Source: an uncultured Prevotellaceae bacterium (lineage in GTDB: Bacteria; Bacteroidota; Bacteroidia; Bacteroidales; Bacteroidaceae). Taken from it: DNA of 21,392 nt. The notes under the pieces are model-generated. The model was not told the origin of the DNA, ran no database searches, and saw nothing but the letters and a program-made list of their open reading frames with translations. This document shows, in pieces, positions 7,200-13,219 of the stretch; positions within the stretch are counted from its first letter, which is position 1; each line of letters begins with the position of its first letter. The stretch spans positions 1 through 21,392 of the forward strand of contig CALZOH010000021.1 in the NCBI GenBank assembly GCA_945827465.1, read 5' to 3'. The translations under genes and the position numbers were made by a program.

Positions 7200-9983
7200 T
7201 TGAGAGCTTTTTTATCATTTAGTTTATTGTTTATTGTGGTCTTTGGCCTATTTACAGGTCGGTCGCAGGGGCATGTCCTGTCGCATTCGCAGCTGCAACA
7301 GTTGGCCGATACGGTAGGTCCTGACAATGCTCCGGTGATTTTGAAAAAAGATTCCACCGGTAACAATATGACGATTGAAGCTGATACCCTTAGAAATGAT
7401 ACGGTTCGCAAGGATTCCACACAAAAAAAGAGTGCGCTTGATGCTCCTGTTCAGTATGAGGCGGGCGACTCAATGACTTATTACTCCTTTAATAAACTTA
7501 CCAGTCTTTATGGTAGTAGTAAGGTGACATATCAGGATATGTCGCTTGAAGCAGAGGTCATATCAATGAGCTTAGATAGTAATTTGGTTCATGCACATGG
7601 AGTAAAAGACTCTGTCGGTTCGCTGACGGGAAAACCGCTCTATACACAAGGTTCTGAAACATACGAGAGCGAAACGATGAGTTACAATTTCAAAACCAAG
7701 AAAGGATTTATCCGTAATGTGACCACCGAGCAGGGTGAAGGTTTCATGCAGAGCGAGGATTCCAAACGCTCGAAGGATGGTACGCTCTTCTTGCAACATG
7801 CCAAGTACACCACTTGTGATGCCGACCCTCCTCATTTCTATTTGTCATTGTCAAGAGCTAAGGTGCGTCCCGGTAAGGAAGCTTTTTTTGGTCCGGCTTA
7901 TTTGGTTGTAGCTGATGTGCCATTGCCTTTGGCAGTTCCGTTCGGTTTCTTCCCTTTTCGTAAGAAATATTCCAGTGGTTTCTTGATGCCGACTTACGGT
8001 GATGAGACAAGTCGTGGTTTCTACTTGCGAGATGGTGGTTATTATTTCGCCATCAGCGACAGAATGGATCTCACATTCTTAGGAGAGATTTATACCAAAG
8101 GCTCGTGGGGACTGAATGTGGAGAGTAATTATAGAAAACGTTATCGATATTCTGGTAACTTTTACATGAACTACCTCAATACGGTGGAAGGCGAAAAAAA
8201 TATGCCCGATTATCAGAAAACGAAAAGTTTCAAATTGCAATGGTCGCATCGTCAAGACGCCAAGGCTTCGGTTAATTCCACTTTTTCGGCCAGTGTGAAC
8301 TTTGCAACTTCGAGCTTTGAGCGGAATAATCTCTCCAGCATGTATAATCCGCTTTCTTATACGCAGAGCACGCGAACAAGTAGTGTGAGCTATTCGCATA
8401 ACTTTCCGGGTATAGGTCTGAATGTTGCTGTTTCGGGTAATTTAAGTCAGAATATGAGTGATTCGACGCTGGCCGTATCTTTCCCGGAAACCAGTATTAC
8501 GCTTAATCGGTTTTATCCCTTTAAACGTAAGGTTCAGGCAGGTAAGCAAAAATGGTATGAAAAGATTGCGGTTAATTATACGGGGCAACTTTCAAACAGT
8601 ATTTCGACCAAAGAAGACAAATTTTTGCATAGCAGTCTGATTAAGGATTGGCGAAACGGTATGAGACATAGTATACCGGTTAGCGCAACCTTTTCGATGT
8701 TCAAATACATCAATATTACACCCTCATTCACCTTTAATGATCGAATGTACACTAATAAGGTGGAGCAATCGTGGGATCAGGCGCAGCAGGTGGTTGTAAG
8801 AGACACAACCTATGGTTTCTACAATGTCTATGATTGGCGTATGTCGGTGTCGGCCAATACGACACTTTATGGTTTCTATAAACCTTGGGAAAAACTCTTC
8901 GGCAGCAAGATTATAGCGATTCGACACGTACTTAAACCTTCGCTGTCGTATAATTATGCTCCTGATTTTAGCAGTTCTTCCTACGGGTATTATGATAGCT
9001 ATGTGATGACAGATGCTAACGGAAAGGTCTCAACTGTAACATATTCACCTTACCAAAACGGTTTATTTGGTGTGCCTTCAAAAGGCAAGACGGGTAGTAT
9101 GAGTATGTCACTTTCAAACAACGTGGAGATGAAACTCAAAAGTGAAAAAGATTCCACGGGCGAGAAAAAAGTGAGTTTGATAGATGAACTATATGGAACT
9201 CTATCCTACAATTTTGCTGCCAAGAGCCATCAGTGGAGCGATTTGAGTACTCGTATTCGATTGAAACTTTCAAAAAGTTATACATTCAGCATGGCGGCCG
9301 TCTTCGCTACTTATGCCTATCAGTTTGATGAGAACGGAAGGGTAGTAGTGGGTGACAGAACAGAATGGAGCTACGGACGTTTCGGACGTTTCCAGGGAAT
9401 GTCGCAAAACTTCTCATATACATTCAGCAATTCAACCTTTAAGAAAAAGAAGAAAGAATCAGAAGGGAAGAATTCAGATACAGATGAAGATGATGACTAC
9501 GAAGGAAATGAAGAGGGTGATACCAATGTAGATCCCACCTTGTTGGCCAATGATGCCGCGTCAGGTGGAGCCAACTCAAATGGTATGACCGACGAAGATG
9601 GGTACATGAAGTTTTCTATACCTTGGACATTTAGTATTTCCTACGGAGTTTCAATGAGAGAAAACACCAGCGCCAAAATTAATCCCAAGAATATGCGTTA
9701 TCCCTATAAGTTGACCCATACGCTGAATTTCTCGGGTAACGTACGTCTCTCGCAGGGTTGGAATATCAATTATAGTTCAGGCTATGATTTTAATTATCAC
9801 AAACTATCTATGACTACGGCCTCGCTTTCGCGCGATCTTCACTGTTTTTCCATGTCGTGTTCGGTGGTGATACGTCCTTATACCTCTTATAATTTCAGTT
9901 TCCGTGCAAAGATGTCCACCTTAGCCGATGTACTAAAGTGGGATAAACGAAGTAGTTATAGTTCCAATATTGATTGGTATTAA
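7200..9983 (+). CDS. lptD: LPS-assembly outer membrane protein LptD
   Basis: The product (927 residues) is the outer-membrane barrel that, with an LptE partner, inserts lipopolysaccharide into the outer leaflet. A signal peptide (about 1-24, FLSFSLLFIVVFGLF) is followed by an OstA/LptA-like beta-jellyroll region (about 85-210, with MTYYSFNKLTSLYGSSKVTY). Next comes the LptD barrel, opening with PLPLAVPFGFFPF and SSGFLMPTYGDE. The long barrel has many alternating aromatic strands and ends in SSNIDWY, a C-terminal aromatic as usual for barrels. A strongly charged insert, Lys-rich then Asp/Glu-rich, lies at about 748-778 and is probably a surface or periplasmic loop. The start is TTG: an in-frame TAA lies at 7182-7184, and the next Met is past residue 50, which would lose the signal peptide. 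It is transcribed from its own promoter. Confidence 0.9.
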   Translation: MRAFLSFSLLFIVVFGLFTGRSQGHVLSHSQLQQLADTVGPDNAPVILKKDSTGNNMTIEADTLRNDTVRKDSTQKKSALDAPVQYEAGDSMTYYSFNKLTSLYGSSKVTYQDMSLEAEVISMSLDSNLVHAHGVKDSVGSLTGKPLYTQGSETYESETMSYNFKTKKGFIRNVTTEQGEGFMQSEDSKRSKDGTLFLQHAKYTTCDADPPHFYLSLSRAKVRPGKEAFFGPAYLVVADVPLPLAVPFGFFPFRKKYSSGFLMPTYGDETSRGFYLRDGGYYFAISDRMDLTFLGEIYTKGSWGLNVESNYRKRYRYSGNFYMNYLNTVEGEKNMPDYQKTKSFKLQWSHRQDAKASVNSTFSASVNFATSSFERNNLSSMYNPLSYTQSTRTSSVSYSHNFPGIGLNVAVSGNLSQNMSDSTLAVSFPETSITLNRFYPFKRKVQAGKQKWYEKIAVNYTGQLSNSISTKEDKFLHSSLIKDWRNGMRHSIPVSATFSMFKYINITPSFTFNDRMYTNKVEQSWDQAQQVVVRDTTYGFYNVYDWRMSVSANTTLYGFYKPWEKLFGSKIIAIRHVLKPSLSYNYAPDFSSSSYGYYDSYVMTDANGKVSTVTYSPYQNGLFGVPSKGKTGSMSMSLSNNVEMKLKSEKDSTGEKKVSLIDELYGTLSYNFAAKSHQWSDLSTRIRLKLSKSYTFSMAAVFATYAYQFDENGRVVVGDRTEWSYGRFGRFQGMSQNFSYTFSNSTFKKKKKESEGKNSDTDEDDDYEGNEEGDTNVDPTLLANDAASGGANSNGMTDEDGYMKFSIPWTFSISYGVSMRENTSAKINPKNMRYPYKLTHTLNFSGNVRLSQGWNINYSSGYDFNYHKLSMTTASLSRDLHCFSMSCSVVIRPYTSYNFSFRAKMSTLADVLKWDKRSSYSSNIDWY

Positions 9984-10025
9984 AAAATATCTACAGAAAA
10001 GTGGCTGAGTTCAGATATTAATACA

Positions 10026-10033
10026 TATCTTTG
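10026..10033 (+). promoter_or_regulatory. -7 box for the 6S-like RNA
   Basis: TATCTTTG matches TAnnTTTG. No coding start follows for 340 bases, but the predicted 5' end of the structured RNA lies about six bases downstream. No good -33 element is seen. Confidence 0.5.
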
Positions 10034-10038
10034 CCACA

Positions 10039-10219
10039 GAAAAAGAGTCTTGCCGGTCTGATCGGGATACTCATCAAATAATAAACGAAAACAGAGTAAG
10101 CTTCTCAAATCAATGGCGTGCTATTCTTCGGAATAGATTACAGCGATCGAGGGCCCTCAAATCCTATTTCATACGGAGTTTTCATCACATCATCGGTAAG
10201 GCTTCTTTTTTCTTTTTAT
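10039..10219 (+). ncRNA. ssrS: Probable 6S RNA (Bacteroidales type)
   Basis: The roughly 180-base transcript has the rod-with-bubble architecture of 6S RNA, the RNA polymerase-binding regulator. The closing stem pairs 10046-10057 (AGUCUUGCCGGU) with 10192-10203 (AUCGGUAAGGCU) over 12 continuous base pairs including G-U pairs. It is extended outward by A-rich 10040-10045 against U-rich sequence near 10205-10210. Inward, short helices follow (10060-10062 with 10189-10191; 10069-10072 with 10176-10179, extended by 10065-10067 with 10181-10183). Then comes a large A-rich unpaired bubble (10073-10099 opposite 10155-10175). The apical arm ends in CUAUUC-UUCG-GAAUAG (10121-10136), a perfect 6-bp stem with a UUCG tetraloop. 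A T-rich tract at 10204-10217 suits a 3' end. A promoter box lies just upstream. The identification is by structure, length and context only; another structured small RNA is possible. Confidence 0.6.
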
Positions 10220-10327
10220 CGTCGTGTCGTAATCTCGGCATTGTTCCCCCATTATTAATTTGAAAGAATTTTATTGAGCCGTTATATTTTATTCCATCAT
10301 AAGAGGTTCTAAATCGCTTTTTTTGGG

Positions 10328-10335
10328 TAATTTTG
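10328..10335 (+). promoter_or_regulatory. -7 box for the scaffold/GGGtGRT operon
   Basis: TAATTTTG matches TAnnTTTG and ends 38 bases before the ATG at 10373. Between the 6S-like RNA and this box (about 10220-10327) I see nothing else of note. Confidence 0.65.
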
Positions 10336-10372
10336 CTCTGGAAAAATAATATCAACTAAAGTTTTAAAGCAT

Positions 10373-11074
10373 ATGGTTTATACAAAGGAAGTTGAAAATA
10401 TGTGTTGTGTGGCCAAAGGCCCCAATCACGGTCCTGCTCCCATTCCTGAAGAAGGAAGATGGATTCAGGCAAAAGAAATCAAAGACATTTCGGGTCTTAC
10501 TCACGGTGTGGGTTGGTGTGCTCCCCAGCAGGGCGCTTGCAAACTTACATTGAATGTGAAGGAAGGTGTTATTCAGGAATGTCTCGTTGAAACAATCGGT
10601 TGCTCGGGTATGACTCACTCAGCCGCTATGGCCAGTGAAATTCTTCCGGGTAAAACCATTTTGGAAGCCTTGAATACAGACCTCGTTTGCGATGCCATCA
10701 ACACCGCAATGCGTGAGTTGTTCCTTCAGATTGTTTACGGTCGTACTCAGAGCGCATTCTCTGAGGATGGTTTGGCAGTAGGTGCCGGATTGGAAGACCT
10801 CGGTAAGGGTCTTATCAGCCAGACCGGTACATTGTATGGAACAAAGGTGAAGGGTACTCGTTACTTGCAACTGACCGAAGGTTATATCACCAAGATGTTC
10901 CTTGATAAGGATGACCAGGTTTGTGGATACGAATTTGTACATATGGGCAAGTTTATGGACGCCATCAAGAAAGGTGTTCCTGCAGATGAGGCCCTGAAGA
11001 GTGTAACCGGAACTTATGGCCGTACAAAGGCAGAGGACGGTGCTGTTAAATCAATTGACCCACGTAAAGATTAA
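10373..11074 (+). CDS. IscU/NifU-like iron-sulfur cluster scaffold protein
   Basis: The 233-residue protein carries an IscU/NifU N-terminal-type fold. C-K-L-T-L-N-V-K-E-G-V-I-Q-E-C at 56-70 and TIGCSGMTHSAAMASE at 74-89 align with IscU (CGDVMKLQIKV...YGCGSAIASS), giving Cys56 and Cys77 as likely cluster ligands. Additional cysteines (11, 12, 49, 70, 106) are available. It is longer than IscU (about 130), with an extra C-terminal half of unknown role containing LSVTGTYGRT-like sequence. It is likely to hold or transfer an Fe-S cluster in the cytoplasm. The next gene is a GGGtGRT-family protein 13 bases downstream, and the two probably act together. It is not part of a recognisable isc/suf/nif cluster here. 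Confidence 0.8.
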   Translation: MVYTKEVENMCCVAKGPNHGPAPIPEEGRWIQAKEIKDISGLTHGVGWCAPQQGACKLTLNVKEGVIQECLVETIGCSGMTHSAAMASEILPGKTILEALNTDLVCDAINTAMRELFLQIVYGRTQSAFSEDGLAVGAGLEDLGKGLISQTGTLYGTKVKGTRYLQLTEGYITKMFLDKDDQVCGYEFVHMGKFMDAIKKGVPADEALKSVTGTYGRTKAEDGAVKSIDPRKD

Positions 11075-11080
11075 GGAGGA
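11073..11080 (+). promoter_or_regulatory. Strong Shine-Dalgarno sequence deciding the GGGtGRT start
   Basis: AAGGAGGA lies 7 bases before the ATG at 11088 and overlaps the stop of the scaffold gene. Strong anti-16S pairing is uncommon in Bacteroidetes and is not seen before the other genes here. It fixes the start at 11088 rather than at an upstream in-frame Met (11016) inside the scaffold gene. Confidence 0.75.
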
Positions 11081-11087
11081 CAGACAA

Positions 11088-12104
11088 ATGATTAGAGAAG
11101 TAAAATTTGAAAGTCAGGATCGCCGTATTAAGCAGATTCTCGCTGCACTTAACCAGCACGGCATTAAAGATATTGAAGAAGCCAATCAGATTTGTGAAGC
11201 TGCAGGCTTAGATCCTTACAAAACTTGTGAGGAAACACAGATGATTTGCTTTGAAAATGCAAAATGGGCCTATGTAGTAGGTACTGCCATTGCATTAAAG
11301 GAAAAAGCAAAAGATGCTGTAGAAGCAGCTAAGTATATCGGCGAAGGCTTGCAGGCATTCTGCATTCCTGGTTCTGTTGCCGACGATCGTAAGGTAGGTG
11401 TAGGTCATGGTAACTTGGCTGCTCGTTTGCTGACTCCCGAAACCAAGTGCTTCGCTTTCTTGGCCGGTCACGAAAGCTTTGCTGCTGCTGAAGGTGCCAT
11501 CAAGATTGCTCAGATGGCTAATAAGTCAAGACCCGCAGACAAGCCTTTGCGTTGTATCCTCAATGGTTTGGGCAAGGATGCTGCGATGATTATCAGCCGC
11601 ATCAATGGCTTTACTTATGTTCAGACTCAGTTTGACTACTATACTGGTGAACTTAAAGTGGTAAAGACTATTCCTTATAGCGATGGTCCTCGTGCAGCCG
11701 TAAATTGCTATGGTGCTGACGACGTTCGCGAAGGTGTTGCTATCATGTGGAAGGAAGATGTAGATGTATCAATCACCGGTAACTCTACTAATCCGACTCG
11801 CTTCCAACATCCTGTAGCTGGAACTTACAAGAAGGAGCGTGTGCTTGCAGGCAAACCTTACTTCTCAGTAGCCAGTGGTGGTGGTACGGGCCGTACCTTG
11901 CATCCTGATAATATGGCTGCCGGTCCTGCTTCTTACGGAATGACAGATACCATGGGTCGTATGCACTCTGATGCACAGTTTGCCGGTTCTTCTTCAGTTC
12001 CCGCTCACGTTGAAATGATGGGATTCCTGGGAATTGGTAATAACCCGATGGTAGGTTGCACCGTAGCTTGCGCTGTTAACGTTGACTTGGCATTGAACAA
12101 GTAA
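11088..12104 (+). CDS. GGGtGRT family protein
   Basis: This 338-residue protein carries the motif that names the family, GGGTGRT at 264-270 inside SVASGGGTGRTLHPDN. Other clear segments are GLDPYKTCEETQMICFENAKWAY near 45-67, GVGHGNLAARLLTPETKCFAFLAGHESFAAAEG near 106-135, and MMGFLGIGNNPMVGCTVACAVNVDLA at the end. No signal peptide is present. The biochemical role of the family is not known to me. Its conserved cysteines and its position directly after an IscU-like scaffold gene suggest an Fe-S- or cofactor-linked function (inference). The start is fixed by an AAGGAGGA ribosome-binding site. Codon use looks like that of a well-expressed gene. Two hairpins follow the stop codon. Confidence 0.85.
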   Translation: MIREVKFESQDRRIKQILAALNQHGIKDIEEANQICEAAGLDPYKTCEETQMICFENAKWAYVVGTAIALKEKAKDAVEAAKYIGEGLQAFCIPGSVADDRKVGVGHGNLAARLLTPETKCFAFLAGHESFAAAEGAIKIAQMANKSRPADKPLRCILNGLGKDAAMIISRINGFTYVQTQFDYYTGELKVVKTIPYSDGPRAAVNCYGADDVREGVAIMWKEDVDVSITGNSTNPTRFQHPVAGTYKKERVLAGKPYFSVASGGGTGRTLHPDNMAAGPASYGMTDTMGRMHSDAQFAGSSSVPAHVEMMGFLGIGNNPMVGCTVACAVNVDLALNK

Positions 12105-12131
12105 TCGTCAGCCTATTTAATTGAATTTATT

Positions 12132-12158
12132 ACGAGGAAAACAATCGTTTTCTGTCGT
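12132..12158 (+). terminator. First hairpin after the GGGtGRT gene
   Basis: GAAAAC (12137-12142) pairs with GTTTTC (12147-12152) around AATC, and ACGA (12132-12135) pairs with TCGT (12155-12158) outside a small internal loop. No T-run follows, so it may act as an mRNA 3'-end stabiliser rather than a terminator by itself. Confidence 0.4.
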
Positions 12159-12169
12159 AGATTCATAGA

Positions 12170-12205
12170 GAGAGTCGAGAGTAAATTATTTTTCTCTCGA
12201 CTCTC
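12170..12205 (+). terminator. Perfect 12-bp hairpin between GGGtGRT and DUF4375 genes
   Basis: GAGAGTCGAGAG (12170-12181) is perfectly complementary to CTCTCGACTCTC (12194-12205), with a 12-base AT-rich loop. It is probably the terminator of the scaffold/GGGtGRT operon, though the T-rich stretch is in the loop rather than after the stem. The right arm occupies the place of the -33 element of the next promoter, so a regulatory or protein-binding role is also possible. Confidence 0.5.
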
Positions 12206-12217
12206 GACATTTCTTCT

Positions 12218-12225
12218 TACCTTTG
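12218..12225 (+). promoter_or_regulatory. -7 box for the DUF4375-smpB-metH genes
   Basis: TACCTTTG matches TAnnTTTG and ends 20 bases before the ATG at 12245. No TTTG -33 element lies at the expected place, which is taken by the arm of the preceding hairpin. Confidence 0.6.
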
Positions 12226-12244
12226 CATATCATTTTAACAATCC

Positions 12245-12700
12245 ATGCAAAAAGAACAATCATCCGATAACAGAATAGAGGAATTAGTGGCTTCCTATCG
12301 CCAAATCATAGGTGAACATTTAACGGCTGAGACGATGAGCCGTCTTAATGGGAATCAGTTGACCCTGCTGGCCTATTCCATCTTCCGAAGCGAAATGCTT
12401 CAAGGTGGAATGGTGCAACTCATACACAATGGCTATGGTCCGTTTATATTTGAAAATCCTTTTGCCAAGGCCATGCGTTTGTGGGGACTGAAGGATTTCT
12501 CAAAATTTATATATGCGGCTCGTCAATTGTATGAAAAATATGCCGAACGCCTTACGGTGGATTGTACGGATGAAGAATTTATGGCGCTGTATGAGCAGTT
12601 TGAGGATTTGGATGAAATCGATGATGAGTTCATCGAGATGGAATCTGAAGTTACTTCGCATCTCTGCAGTTTTGTGGAGGCACATTCCGATATGTTTTAA
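12245..12700 (+). CDS. DUF4375 (DMP19-like) family protein
   Basis: This 151-residue cytoplasmic protein is mostly helical. The segment RSEMLQGGMVQLIHNGYGPFIFENP (about 48-72) matches the GE(M/V)xNGGFxQYFxN pattern of the DUF4375/DMP19 family, followed by a helix with LWGLKDF. The C-terminal part is acidic (FEDLDEIDDEFIEME, about 119-133). The function is unknown. It starts the transcription unit and is followed 17 bases later by smpB; I know of no demonstrated link to trans-translation. Confidence 0.75.
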   Translation: MQKEQSSDNRIEELVASYRQIIGEHLTAETMSRLNGNQLTLLAYSIFRSEMLQGGMVQLIHNGYGPFIFENPFAKAMRLWGLKDFSKFIYAARQLYEKYAERLTVDCTDEEFMALYEQFEDLDEIDDEFIEMESEVTSHLCSFVEAHSDMF

Positions 12701-12717
12701 CCCAATCAAGAAAGTTT

Positions 12718-13191
12718 ATGGCCAATAAAACCAAATCGATAAAAACAAAAATAATGATTAAGAACCGGCGTGCATCGTTCGATTATGAGTTCTTGGATAA
12801 GATCAAGGCGGGCATTGTATTGACCGGAACAGAAATTAAATCCATCCGCAAGGGGAAAGCCAGTTTGGTGGATACCTTCTGTTATGTTAACAATCATGAG
12901 ATGTGGGTGAAAAATATGTATATCGCTCCTTATTTCTATGGATCGTATGGCAATCATGCCGTGCGGCGGGAGCGGAAACTGCTCTTGCATCGCAAAGAAA
13001 TACTCAGGTGGGAGAATGAGATGAAGAATCCCGGTCTCACCGTAGTGCCGGTAGCACTTTTTATTGATGAGAACAATTTGGCCAAGGTAGAAGTTGCTTT
13101 GGCGCGTGGAAAGAAACTCTATGACAAGCGTCAGTCATTGAAAGAAAAAGATGACCGTCGCGAAATGGAACGTTCTTTCAAACGATACTAA
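12718..13191 (+). CDS. smpB: SsrA-binding protein SmpB
   Basis: This 157-residue protein binds tmRNA and delivers it to stalled ribosomes for trans-translation. Family hallmarks are visible: the N-terminal NRRASFDYEF, GIVLTGTEIKSIRKGKASL (about 33-51), NNHEMWVKNMYIAPY, and LLLHRKEI. The C-terminal stretch GKKLYDKRQSLKEKDDRRE is the basic tail that enters the ribosomal mRNA channel. The length is normal. The tmRNA gene itself is not in the window. Confidence 0.96.
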   Translation: MANKTKSIKTKIMIKNRRASFDYEFLDKIKAGIVLTGTEIKSIRKGKASLVDTFCYVNNHEMWVKNMYIAPYFYGSYGNHAVRRERKLLLHRKEILRWENEMKNPGLTVVPVALFIDENNLAKVEVALARGKKLYDKRQSLKEKDDRREMERSFKRY

Positions 13192-13219
13192 TCGGACAAT
13201 TTCGTGATTGACTAAGACA

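Noticed and set aside
10220..10327. Small gene or second RNA between the 6S-like RNA and the next promoter
   Set aside because: No open frame with a plausible start, no strong hairpin and no promoter box were found there.
11016..11087. Upstream Met start for the GGGtGRT gene
   Set aside because: It would overlap the scaffold gene and ignore the AAGGAGGA site placed exactly for the ATG at 11088.
13192..13219. Cobalamin or SAM riboswitch before metH
   Set aside because: Only 28 bases separate smpB from metH, far too short for either riboswitch.
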